From positions 10,847,524 to 10,911,523 of the forward strand of contig NC_053115.1 in the NCBI RefSeq assembly GCF_010015445.1: DNA of 64,000 nt, read 5' to 3'. The translations under genes and the position numbers were made by a program. Origin of the DNA: Perca fluviatilis (taxonomy: Eukaryota; Chordata; Actinopteri; Perciformes; Percidae). This document shows positions 38,663 to 50,080 of the stretch, piece by piece (position 1 is the first letter of the stretch; every line of letters begins with the position of its first letter). Under the pieces are notes generated by a model, which was not told where the DNA came from, searched no databases, and worked only from the letters and a program-made list of their open reading frames with translations.

Positions 38663-40387
38663 TCTCTTCTCACAGACAGTGGCCACCTTTTTTTACAGGG
38701 CTAAATATCTGCTGAGTAACTTCTCTCCCCCTTCCTCTTACTTCCTTCTCACCCCCTTCCCACACACACACACCTACATCCACTGGGCACCTGCAGAAAG
38801 TGATGGGAGGAAAAAGGGAGGAGAAGGTGAAGGGGGGTTGCTACTGCTGCTGACGTTACGCTGCTCACAGGACTTGCCCGTAAATGAACTCATTTTTCAT
38901 CCTGCCTCTCTCCCTCCTCCCCCTCCTGTTAATGACTGGCACTTTCCTCATACGGAGCGCCGGCCCTCTGAAGAGCCCGGCGAGTGACAGAGCACCATTC
39001 ATCTCCTCATGACGGAGGACGGGGGGGTAAGGTGAGAGCGGGAGGTAGGGCTGGCAGACAGACATGCGGACAGATGCAGGGGAAGAAAGAGACAGAGACA
39101 GGTTGCAAGCAAGGCTAGATTAAGGAACACTTCTAACAGTGGGAGCAGGTAGGAGATAAAAGAGTATAGAAACGAGGACCTGGCTGCCACAGATGGGACA
39201 GGCACATTTCCCCTACTATTTTTCTGATGTGCCAAACAACTCAAATGCCAGATGAACCATCAAGTAAACCAATAATCAGCATGTTTTGATATAGATTTTT
39301 TACTACTTTGATCAAAACAGCAGTCATCCAGCCTTTACCCAGCTAATGAAAGCCTTTATGTTTGCTGTTCTATACCCATAGGACTTTTCTAAGAAAAACC
39401 ATAGGGGTTGATGAAGTTTATGTTTACAAAAAGAGCAACGGCAGCTTGTCTGGAATAAATATGATGCTGCTGTCTGGTTAAAAATCAGCGATGATTTCAG
39501 ATTGACACAGTGTGTATAAACGATTACAATGGATGAACGATGGTTTTTAGATTCTCATATGACAACGGTGGTAAGAACGGGGCGTAGAATATCCAGTAAT
39601 CAGAATTTCTTTTAAATAGAAGGCTGTTAACCACTCAGAGGAAGATAAGCATGCCGCAAATGAAAGCAATCACCTATAATGGTCTTCAGTCAAATGAGCC
39701 CGAGTAATTTTAAAAACCCCAAAATACACGTATATAAATAACAAAACATTGGCAATGATTGCAGGGGGAATTCAATAGTGTTGTGTTGTGTGTCTGATTG
39801 ACCGTTGAGACAAAGCCCAATCAAAACCACAGCCTACTTAAATTACAGTTTGTCTCCAACCAACACAGTATACTGTATTTCCTGCATCAAAGACCTTCCC
39901 CCCACTGTAGGCTTAAAAGATAGGTGGTGAAAGTTAGAAGTTTCCTTCTTCAGAACATGTGGTGAGCTTGAGTTAATGTCAATTACAATGTTTATTGTGG
40001 AAAAAGTATAAAAACATCCATAGAAACTTTTGAAACCAACCATGCGGTATAATCCACTTGTCCATCATTTGCTCAGTGTGTTCACAGTCAGTGAAATGCT
40101 CCCTTTCTTTTAATGTTTTTTTGTGGTGAAGGTGCAGCCATCGCATCCCGCTGCTAAGCGGTGTCACGGGCAGCAACTGCAGTGAGAGGCACTGCCCCAT
40201 AATGTCACTAACTAATTGCTAGTTTTCTATCATTATTACTGCATCACGGTCTAGCACACACATTAGCAGCTCTGTCAGGCTGTCCGTCAGTGCTTTGAGC
40301 TAAAATGTTTACAGTGGCACATCTAAGCGTGCCATCTTTTCTAGGTTCACATCTTGATTTATCCTGTCAGCGTGCTCATTTTAAAGG
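38663..40387. other. intergenic DNA, no clear features
   Basis: Unique. A short CA run lies at 38761-38773 and a GC-rich patch at 38930-39060. No gene recognised. Confidence 0.5.
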
Positions 40388-40525
40388 ATTGCTAATTAGC
40401 ACTAATAAAACTGAAACTTGAAACCTGATTATGGTGCTAAATGAAAGCTCAGAAGATCACCAAAGTCCTAAGTTTGTTGTCTGGGAACCATGCATTTTGT
40501 GCCAATCATGTAAGATGTAAAGCTA
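40388..40525 (+). mobile_element. retrotransposon-like dispersed repeat, copy 3
   Basis: It begins GATTGCTAATTAGCACTAAT. Further words are GATTATGGTGCTAAATGAAA, AGATCACCAAAGTCCTAAG and GGGAACCATGCATTTTG. The order matches the copy at 5989-6300, but it is strongly decayed and internally shortened. Confidence 0.55.
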
Positions 40526-41571
40526 TGGCGATGAATAAATGGAAACTGTTTGACTAAACTGCCTCTGTTTATTCAACTTCCAGTAGATGTTTCAGTTTGC
40601 TTATGGCAGTTTCATGTCAGCTCTTCTAGTATTTTCTCTGTTGTAAACAATATTCAAGCAATTATACCGTGGGGTCAATTTTTGAGACATTCAGACAATT
40701 CTAAGCAAGCTAGAGGCTGTGGTCATTTAGCATTTAATTAAAACATCACAAACCCTGATTGTGCACAATTTCATGCAACAATCGTTTTTTTTCAAGGCAT
40801 TAGGCCATTAAAAATAATTGTCATAAAAATATACATACAGCAATGGAACTTAATATAAAACTGGAGCTTCATTATATGTATAAAGTAACCTGTAAGGAAT
40901 TGGAGCAGTTACTCCCACATAAGCCCCAAGTCTACATCTCAAATATCAAATTACCATAAGCGCTTGGAAGATGTCTGCCTTTGGTAGACTAGAAAATCAT
41001 CCCGAGCTCTTGATTAAGAGCACTGTGCAGATCAAATACACCCTCTCATTACATATAATTAAATAAAGTATAAATATGCATGAGCCAGTGATGAGCATCT
41101 CCATCTCTTGATCACTTTTAGAGGTCGACCTTTTGCTCTTTTGCAGACTCTGGAACACTGCGTCAAGGCAGGTGTTTGCCAAAATAGAACTGTTATTAAA
41201 AATTTAATAATGCATTGGAGAAAAACACGCCCCACTGTTCAACACAAATCTAATTGTGCTGCCTGTTTCCTCTACTATCATATTACCTGTTGGTGGGATG
41301 ACGGATCGCTGAGCCTAAACAATGCTATTAGGATAGGATGCATGCGACTCTGATCCCAGGTTCGGTTTTGCAAGTAAACATTATTGTGATACTGGAGAGC
41401 ATGATTAATTATGATTATACAATTATGATTATAAAACAGGCAATGCTAGTCCAATGCCTCAGAGAATGTGTGGTATCTTGAATCTAAATGATGAAAAGAT
41501 GAGCGAAAGATTTATTTGAGATTAGAACTTTTTCTTGCAAGCTTAATAAAGGTGACAGATGGATATGTAGC
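40526..41571. other. intergenic DNA, no clear features
   Basis: AT-rich unique sequence without recognised elements. Confidence 0.45.
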
Positions 41572-41674
41572 TGCAGAGGCGATTCTAGGATCTGACTTTT
41601 GGGGGAGCTCAGCCCCTAATGAAAAGTTGATAGCAGGTAAGCTAGGGGGGTCCGGGGGCATGCCCCCATAAGAT
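41572..41674 (+). repeat. dispersed repeat family B, forward copy
   Basis: It starts GCAGAGGCGATTCTAGGATC and continues CTCAGCCCCTAATGA, matching 36703-36752 on the other strand. It then holds GGTCCGGGGGCATGCCCCC; the perfect 14-nt palindrome GGGGGCATGCCCCC is at 41654-41667. An ATATAT run closes the block. Confidence 0.7.
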
Positions 41675-41839
41675 ATATATATATATTTTTTAACCCTTAA
41701 ATCATGACTTCTCGTGACTTTTTGGGAAAGAAATAGACAGATTGAGACATATAATTATGACAGACTATCAACAGATTCAAGGCATCTGCTGTGAAAAAAG
41801 ATTGAAACTACAAAGCATGATTATTGCAGCGCACATACC

Positions 41840-41975
41840 CAGGGGCGTCTGAGAACCCAGGGCCCTCATGTGAAGATGGCCCAAAGAGATGCTAGAATTA
41901 ATAGCTGTGGATGCAGGGAGGGGCCCATAGAAAATGCCTTTCTACAGGACCCAGAATTTTGAGCTACACCCCTGC
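41840..41975 (-). repeat. dispersed repeat family A, reverse copy
   Basis: This is the reverse-complement partner of 35096-35224. On the minus strand it reads AGCTCAAAATTCTGGGTCC, TCTATGGGCCCCTCC, CACAGCTATTAATTCTAGC, CATGAGGGCCCTGG. It lies only about 165 bp from the family B copy at 41572. Confidence 0.7.
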
Positions 41976-42408
41976 ACATACGTACCTTGAACTGGTAAAA
42001 TAAGCCTTAACATATTTTAAGACAGGATTATTCATGTTTTTCATTTACATCATTGATAGAAACTGATATGGTTATACAGCAAAATAATGAATCATCTAAT
42101 CTAATAATGCCTCTGAACCAGATGGGGAAAATCCAACATCTATTTTTCTTAAGAGCCTAGTCCTCCATGAAATGCATATGTAAATATAATGTGAATGGAA
42201 TATTTTAAGTGTTTTTGCCCGAATAATATATGTTCACTTTCTCACCTGGTTCTTCCATGTCCCTCTCTTTGACCACTCTCTCTCCATCCTTCTCTCTCCC
42301 TCTATCTCCCTCCCTCCGTCATATCACTGACAATCACATACAAAACATTTTGTAATCAACTAGAAAATAATCTTTAAATAAAAGAGAAAACAAAACACAG
42401 TAGTCCTA

Positions 42409-42457
42409 CTATATATATATATATAGACATATATAGACATATATATGTATATATAGG
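42409..42457. repeat. (TA)n with TATATAGACA variants
   Basis: Eight to nine TA units followed by two copies of the decamer CATATATAGA and further TATA words. Confidence 0.85.
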
Positions 42458-43939
42458 CTACCTAGCCATTTTCTCACCTTGTTCATCGTGCTCTCTCTGC
42501 CCTTCTCCCTCTCTATTCTCCTCACTCCTTTGTGCTGTCAACCAGAAGGTAAATGTAATCGACTAATCAACAGAGAATGTATCGTGTAGGCTACCAAAGG
42601 TTATAAATTCACCTATTTATAACATATGTGAATATGGGGTTGCTGTTCAGTGCAGTGAGATAATGTTAAGGCTTATCTTATACTTTCTCACCTGAACCTG
42701 GCTGTTTTCTTTAAAAAAAGAAATGTATATCCATCTATGGGGAAACAGACTATGAGTCAGGGTTTGTTGTTCCAATGTTTCAGTTCTGATATGAATGAGT
42801 CTGATGATCCGTCAGGTCGAATTATTTATTTTTCATTTGCATTGACAGTTAAAAATAAGAAAGTGTCTGGTAGGGAGGTAACTGCAGCGGCGGCGCTGTA
42901 TGCTATTTTTAGCAATGCTCAAGCCGTTACGGCAGGCTATTAATATCACACTTTAAAAACTCGTTGTAGGCTAGCTACTCCTAAGCTACATTTGCCTACA
43001 GTTAGCAATTTTGTCTAATGTTGCACAACAAAATTGGACTCCATGGTGAATAAGCTATGCTAATTCAGATATAATTGCCATCATTGTGATCAGGGATCAC
43101 AGATTGGTTCCACAAATACTACACCTGTAGCCTACTTAACGTGTTCATTCGATTAGATTTAATTTTCACTCCATTAGCCATAACTTTTTAGTGGTTGAAA
43201 GTAGCCATACTTTGACGACCGAATTTCCCAAAGTTATCTACGCAGACTGAACAGTAGGCTGACTGAGGCGCCCTCGTTCAGGGTATCGCAGATAGGCTGT
43301 TGACTTTAGGCTACAACTGAGCTGAGCCATCGCTAAAATCAGGTTTGCAAAAGTAATAAGGTTTGAGCACTAAACGATTGCACAAAGTCACAACGATAAG
43401 GACTTTATTTTTCAGGGGTGCTGAGATGATTTTAAAAAATTTTCAAAATAGATCAACCACCAACCAAACAACAAAGAGTGATATGTGATAAAATGTCTGG
43501 ATATTGCAGAATTAACCGTTAAAGGAAAATAAATGGAACAAAGTGACACAGAAAGACAATGAATGACAAAAGAGGACCAACCTTAAAATCCTACTGCATC
43601 TATGTTTGAAAAAAAAAAAAATGTTTTAGAGTGACAATCTAAATCAGAGTGATTGTGTAATTCTGTGTTCGTATGCGAAGGCACATGCTGTGATATGATG
43701 AAAAAATTATAGCAAACCTTATAATGCACATAATCTACTGTGAGTTCATCAATATTTCTATGTATTTGTGCATCTGCACATGCTGTGAAAAGCACGTTGT
43801 TTGTTTTTTTTCGCCTGCTGAGTGTGGCAGATGGAGTCAGGCTCAAAGTGACACAGCTATAAAGAAACACCTGGTGGAGATGGGCTGGTCACTGCTACAT
43901 CTGTGGCCATCAGGACTGAGTGTGTATATGGGTGCACTT

Positions 43940-43963
43940 GTGCATGTGTGTGTGTGTGTGTGT
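43940..43963. repeat. (GT)n microsatellite, short
   Basis: About nine to ten GT units with one CAT interruption. Confidence 0.85.
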
Positions 43964-44180
43964 CCTGCGGCCAGCAGACGTGTTGGCACACCATGGCCAG
44001 TGTGGGTGCTGGTGCCAGCCTGATTTCTCTGTAAGACGCGCCAAAAAAGCCGGAAAACACATCAGCTTGAAGATGCAAAAGAAAAAAAAAAATTCAGGCA
44101 GCTGTGGAAATATTTGCTGTCTGCACTGCCAGATTTGACTCTATTTCAAAAAGTTTTTTTTTATTTCCCTCTATTCTCTA

Positions 44181-44245
44181 AATCAAATCAAGTTTACTGT
44201 AGTTATATAACACATTTTAAAACAACGGGAGTGCTGTAAAAGTTA
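44181..44245 (+). mobile_element. short teleost dispersed repeat fragment
   Basis: AATCAAGTTTACTGTAGTTA, ATATAACACATTTTAAAACA and GGAGTGCTGTAAAA correspond to a fish repeat whose consensus is 'aatcaagtttatttatatagcaca-tttaaaa...aagtgctgtaca'. Only this part is present. Confidence 0.5.
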
Positions 44246-44616
44246 ATGTGAATGGCACAACAATAGCGAGTAAAATAACATTAACAAAAACAACAATAAA
44301 TGTCAATGGCTAAATACACGAATATCAATATGTGCACAAAACTAAAACAAATCAAACTTGGAAGATCAATTTCAAAGCAGTCTTTCTCAGATCAGCAGTA
44401 GTTCTACGAACTAGTCAGCTCAAAATGTTTTATTCACTTCTAAAAAAGCACAGTTATCGGCTGGCCCATGTGTTGTGATAACTGACATTTCAGAGAAATA
44501 AACCTTGTTCGTGTATGACGTCTTCCCGCCTGCACTTATCAGGCTTACTAATGCTGAAGCTATGTGTGATTGGCACAGACTGGGGCCACAGACAGCCATG
44601 TTCGACTGACTAGTTA

Positions 44617-46022
44617 AGGTGCAATATGTAACATTTCTGCATTAAAATGTCTAAAAACGACTATACCTATGTTATATATTTTGTTGAGTTGTCTACTTAC
44701 ACTATCCTAAATGTTTCCAACAACGTTCAAACCCGTTAACGTTATTTAATTTTAATGACACGGGACATTTCATTTAGTTGCCTGTCAGTGTCGTCATAAA
44801 ACCTTTGACCCCTCTAAACACGGGCACCCAGACGATATGTTCGAGAGTAATCGTAAATCATACAATGTCACAGAAAGAATAATACTCAGTAACCGTAATA
44901 CAGCTTGCTTTCTGCCACACAGCATCATTTTGTCATTGATTACATGCCACTTACAACACAGTAATACAGCAGAGATCTTATTTCTTGATACATTTCAATA
45001 TTGACTGATGCAGCTTAACGTGCTATGTTGACAAGTAACGTTAGCGTTAGCTCATGCTAATTCTCGGTGGGGAACGTTAACGTTATAAGGTTACAACATT
45101 GTTCAACATGTTCGTGAAGTTATTTTTAGTAGGCCTATAATTGTTTCGATCAAGGTAACGTTAACGTTAAACAGCCCTGGGCTAACCCACGAATACACTC
45201 GCCAGCTAACGTTAGCGTTAACGTTAGCTGTATAGATAGAAGACAAATATAATGCTAAATTAGCCAGCTATCCCACCCTGTTTTTTCTGCCTCCCTCCCC
45301 GCCGCTAAGGGACTTCCGTCAGGATGAAAGCGGACAACAGTCCCGGGGACACGAAACATCCACAGTTAGCCAGCAGCCAGCCACTATTACTAACTTAAAG
45401 CAATCCGAACCCAGCCAGCACAAATTCCAGCACCGGGCGATAACGATGCTAACAGCCGTAACAGAAAGTGTAATGTTCCGTTGGGGAAACTGACCATATC
45501 AACCCAGGCAATGGTGTTTCTCCCCCCTTTAGCGTTTAGCAGTCTTCTTTACAGCCCCGAAGATACTTGGCGGCCAGCCCCCGCCATGGAGTAGCTAAGT
45601 CTCTCAGCAGGGTTGAGTAACAAACCCTTTTCCTCCCGGTGCTGAAAACATCCAACAAGTGACACTGACGTGAAATATATTGTGATATTGTGGTTTTAGC
45701 TGCTGGCTAATGTTAGCTTGCTTGCTCGCTAACTGGTCAACTAGCTAGCTAACATTAGCTACCAATACAAATCGAATCAAGCAAATGTAATTATGTGGGG
45801 GAAACTGCAGCTATTTTATCAGAATGGCATGAATAAACGTTACTAAATGTAACGTGGATAAAACTGTAATGGATAAACCTATGCGAGAACAGATATATTT
45901 TAATCAGCAATTGTGTTAAACTACAACTCCCATAATGCCACTACACGGTGTCATCAAAAGTCGATTAGATCCATTGTTTTGATTGAGAGACCCCTAGCGG
46001 CAGAAAATTACATATTGTACGT
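44617..46022. mobile_element. 1.4-kb terminal-inverted-repeat DNA element, non-autonomous
   Basis: The left end AGGTGCAATATGTAACATTT and the reverse complement of the right end (ACGTACAATATGTAATTTTC) agree at 17 of 20 positions, and both continue into CTGC. TTA flanks both sides (44614-44616 and 46023-46025), which could be a PIF/Harbinger-type duplication or a decayed TTAA. The interior is rich in AACGTTA words and has no transposase frame. The related-looking MITE at 52524 uses TTAA. Confidence 0.82.
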
Positions 46023-46219
46023 TTATCTGAGCTCAAGGTCTTGCCTTTTGTCACAGTTAGGGAGGGGAGAGGGAATTTAGCTGAACCAAACTTTCAAATC
46101 AAAGACATGTCCACAAAAATCATCTGTATTAATGCATGGTAAATAATCTACCACGCTGTTCATATACACTCATAACATGGAACAAAGGAATTAATCTTTG
46201 ACAAAAATATACAGTATGT
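46023..46219. other. spacer between two DNA transposons
   Basis: Short unique AT-rich sequence. No feature seen. Confidence 0.4.
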
Positions 46220-46876
46220 GCATCAACTAGGGCATTAACGAATAGTGTAGTTTAGTATTCATCAACTACTCCCCAAATGTCGAAAATTCGCGGGGCATAT
46301 GCAATCTCGCCAATAAACATGAATGTCCACAGATTTCATGAAGTTTATGAATTTTACTTGTTTATTGAAAAACACCAATAGTGTCTGACACACGGAATGA
46401 CCTGTTATAATGACACAGATTTTCTTCAGCTGGCAAGTGTAAACAGTAAATAGGCTATAAAATTTAAAAACTTAGCCTACTCTCCACAATGAAACGCCAT
46501 AATGAAAGTGCTAAAATAGAAAATATCCAACATTTTTGTGTCCCTGATATTAGATGAGTTACTTGCTGTCGCTACAGTCCTAATTTATTATTCTCATTCT
46601 GCACTCCTGGTTAGCGTTCAAGAAAATGTCCGCTCCATGTCTGCTGCTTTACCGCCTTGCACTGCAAAACCACCATGACTTGTTTACCCACACCGCTCCC
46701 TGTTGCATATCTGATGTAATTACATGCATAACTTATACATTGCCACTACTTCTTTATTGCACCACGTTAAAACCACAAATGAACAAATATTCAACAATAA
46801 TGCGCTGCGTCGATTAGCCGTTTTGATGTTTGAATATCTGAATAGTCGACTATTCTGTGAAACCCCTAGCATCAAC
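46220..46876. mobile_element. hAT-type MITE with perfect 8-bp target duplication
   Basis: The element spans 46228-46868, starting TAGGGCATTAACGAATAGT and ending with the inverted relative ...ACTATTCTGTGAAACCCCTA. It is flanked by identical 8-bp repeats GCATCAAC (46220-46227 and 46869-46876), the hAT hallmark. Near the right end is the 16-nt palindrome GAATAGTCGACTATTC (46840-46855). It is 641 bp long without a transposase frame, so non-autonomous. The intact duplication suggests a fairly recent insertion. Confidence 0.92.
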
Positions 46877-48616
46877 ACAAATGATTTGCTGAGTAAAGTT
46901 CCTTTGAGTTTACTCAAGAAGTGAGTCCAGCTTCCTCTGCTCCGTCACCCACAGAGTGTTTCCCCACCTGCCTCTGTCTATACCTTGCTCCACAGTTAGC
47001 CATTCGGAGCCTTTTCTTGTCCCAGCAGCCTAAAGCCCAGCCAGTCAGAAGTCATTACACCCGCTATTAACTCCTGCTCAGCTTCATTAGGCATGCAAAT
47101 TGAGGAGGGACAAAGACTTGAAAAACTTTACTCTGTCTGACGCCCTCCTCTCTCTCTTTCTTTCTCCCTGCTGCTAAACTGTCACCTGTGTTCAATTAAG
47201 CCTAGTTCTGCATTGAATAGTCTGATGTGAGAATTTGTGTCGCGTCTCCAAGCATGGAGATCTAATCTAATTGACAAAATACATGAAGACTGCAGGCACA
47301 GTAGCATGACCTTAAAGTCTTAAAACAAAAACTTCTGTGATTGCCGTCACATCCAGCTGTATCATCAGTTGACAGCGTACATGAATTCATTTTAATTCTT
47401 CTCACACCACAGTTTTACTGCATGTCACCATCCTTTCAAAGATTCCTCAATTCGTTTCATTTTAGACTGGTAGATGCCGCTTGGCAGATACTACAAGTAG
47501 CTTCTTCAAATGAAGATCACTCTGTTAACACAATCAGTGGTTCACATTTCATTGGCTTATTATGTACTGTATGCTCACACAGGCCTGAAAATGAACATGG
47601 AGATCCACAATTTATCAACTGCACTGGCGTGTCATAATTTTAAGTGGAGCAGGTTTCTCTTTTCACACCCTGACCTCCATCCCTCTTTAGTAACCCTCTC
47701 TTTGTCCCTGCTGTCTAAAGCCACCAACATCAGAGGCAAGGCCAACATGGGTCAGGGCCAATCCCTTGCTCTGACGGAGCATAAATGTATTACCAGCGGG
47801 CTGAATTACCAAGGGATAACACGGTGTGTCGCACTATGCCACTGTGCATCACATAACAGTTCAAACAGGTGGAAAATGTATTCAGAGGAGAGGAATAAAA
47901 TGAGCCTTTACTGTGCCAGTTTGCACAATAAACACATCTTTAACATAATCTGGATTCAACTGTACTGTAAGACAAGCTCTGAAGAGTGGTTTAAGATTAG
48001 GACCAAATTCATTTCACCTGTCAAATAATAACAGTTATTGATCTGATGAGCAGTAATTCATGATACAATGAAGTCTAAACATTTTTGAAGACTGTTACTG
48101 GGTTGGAGTCATTTTACAAATGAGGGTCATATACTTAAATTTGTCAATTGTTAATATTTGTATGCATTAATACCATGGTGATAGTACCAAAAACCAATGA
48201 GTCCATTCATATTTGTCATCTGAGCATGGCTGTTCAGCAGTCCGCTCACAGAGCTGTAGAGCAGGTATTCTGTAGTAAACAGTGCCTTCCGCTGATTCAT
48301 AAAAGAACTACACTGACAGGACTGTCATCTAAAACTGAATGAACTCCACGGATGTTACTGAAATTATACGCTGTGAAGTTTTTTTTATTATTATTATTTA
48401 TATTCGGATGATTTCTGCTCTAACTTTGCTTTTGGAGTTATAAACCTACAAAATCATGACTCTAACATTGGATTTTTCTGAGAGATAATATATAAATAAA
48501 TAAAACAACTGATCAATTATTTGATTTAAACATGAGATTACATTTCTTTACCTGTTCACACATAGGTGTCAAACCATAAATCCATTAAATCATTTTTAAG
48601 ACCTTCTTTCCATCAG
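46877..48616. other. intergenic DNA, largely unique
   Basis: It includes the 172-codon open frame at 47510-48028, among the longest in the window. I see no domain, no supporting second frame and no repeat, so I do not call a gene. An octamer-like word GCATGCAAATTGAGG lies near 47090. Confidence 0.45.
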
Positions 48617-48775
48617 GTCCACAGTGATGAAGCATGTCTCAGTGAAAATCATGCCAGTGCTAAATGGTGCCGTGACGCGGGCGGCCCGGAGGCCAAGGGC
48701 CAGCCGGAGGACAGGTGGCAAGCTAATCATGTAGAAAATGAGAGCCTGGAAGGCAAGTGTAGGGGTGGGGACGGG
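48617..48775 (+). other. GC-rich open block after an acceptor-like site (possible exon)
   Basis: CCTTCTTTCCATCAG ends at 48616 and resembles a splice acceptor. The following ~150 bp stay open in one frame, are richer in GC and CpG than the surroundings, and encode a charged peptide (for example QPEDRWQANHVENESLEGK). The donor side is weak: no GTAAGT/GTGAGT, only GCAAGTGT or GTAGGG. The peptide matches no family I recognise. It could equally be a conserved non-coding element. Confidence 0.15.
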
Positions 48776-49639
48776 GGTTGATGAGGGGTGTCCACCTTGT
48801 GCTCACGGGTCCTGGCCCGACTGGGAACAAAACCAAGGCCGTGGTCCTCTGTTCTGTCTGCCAGCTTGCCCCCTTTCCACCCGACATTCCCACAACTCTA
48901 TTTTCCATCCAGTGTTTCTCACACTACCTCCTGAAGGCCAACCTGTTGCTCCACCAGTTTTTTTTCTCATCCTCATTAAACAAATTCAGAAGACACTAGC
49001 TCATTAGGTCATTATACTGAAATAAAGAGGATGAATGATATTTTAAACAACCTGTTTGGCCAATGTACTAATACAGTATTCTCCATTTGTTCATTATGTA
49101 AAACGAATTAACAAGTCATTATACAAAGCCCACACAGTTAAATGACAGACTGATCTGCATTGATGATTAACCCTCACAATGCAGCTAATTGTTACTGACC
49201 TGTTTGATTAGAGCTTTGTCACTGTCTAATAGAGAGGTTTTGTGCTAGCAATGATGTTAAAGTTAAACAGTGTAAAATGTAATAGCAGCCACAAGTAATA
49301 ATTAGCATATTTAGTGCTAACATTAGCCACCATTTCACACCAGACCAATAATGTAGCAGCCAAACGTGTTGCATTGAGTAGGTGGTGGTAGGGGTTAAAA
49401 TTCTGCTGTTTAAAAAGAAAAAGGGCTAAACGCCACCTAGTTTTTTTGTCAAGAGGCCTATGACCTCTTTAAAAATTGATAAAACATTAACAGCCAGGTT
49501 CTTTTTTATCGGGAGGAGAGCAGTTAAAAAGCAGTGATGCTTAAAATGACTGGAACTCATACTGATAAGGAATAACATATATATATATATTTAAAACTAG
49601 GATAAAAAAAATTAAAACAGTGTCTTCCTTAAAAAGAAA
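48776..49639. other. intergenic DNA, no clear features
   Basis: Unique AT-rich DNA after the G-rich tract that ends near 48787. A short (AT)n run occurs at 49577-49590. No gene. Confidence 0.45.
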
Positions 49640-50080
49640 AAGCTACAAAGCACTCACTACTCGAGACAGTCGAAACACAGTTAAAACAAATCTATATTTA
49701 TTAAAATAAGACAGCAACATAGTAAAAACGACAAGGCTTCTCGGCTGGCCTCCTCTGCCCAGAATCCTCGCTCCCTCCGGCCAAGCCTGCAGAGGAAAAA
49801 CTCATACGTTAGCCTACAGCTACACAGCACAAACACCGGAGGGACTTACGCAGAAGGGAGAGGTATTATTCTCTACCACTTTTTGCCGCTAGCGGTCTGT
49901 GTTTGTCTGTGTTTTTTTGGCATCGCTTCACAGTGCCTCGTGTTGGTACTGCTGCTATTGGCTCTGCTGCTTGTGTCTGCTGTGGGTTCCTCGAGCTCTC
50001 TCCATTCAGTCACACACTGGATGACGGGCCACTGGCGTGAGATGGGGCAGTTCCGCTAACGGGAACTGGGGAGCGTTACA
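49640..50080 (-). mobile_element. possible LTR of an LTR retrotransposon
   Basis: On the minus strand it would begin TGTAACGCTCCCC at 50080, a start I associate with fish Gypsy-like LTRs. It is CpG-rich in its first part. It then has a poly(A) signal AATAAA (plus-strand 49697-49702) followed by a GT-rich stretch, TTGTTTTAACTGTGTTTCG. I could not find a target duplication, primer-binding site, polypurine tract or second LTR. The 3' boundary is approximate, and it may be a solo LTR or something else. Confidence 0.4.

Larger units (their letters stand above)
41976..44180. other. intergenic DNA, possibly transposon interior
   Basis: TTTCTCACCT recurs at 42238, 42470 and 42683. TAGGCTA/TAGCCTA words are dense from 42450 to 43330. 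An AT-rich array lies at 42409-42457. This suggests an old mobile element, but I cannot define its ends. No coding potential seen. Confidence 0.4.

Noticed and set aside
38499..38987. 162-codon open frame
   Set aside because: It begins inside a dispersed repeat and its hairpin end; the remainder is low-complexity Pro/Ser and Gly-rich sequence.
47510..48028. 172-codon open frame on the plus strand
   Set aside because: No recognisable domain, low-complexity Ser/Leu/His content, no promoter or splice context. Open frames of this size occur by chance in 64 kb read in six frames.
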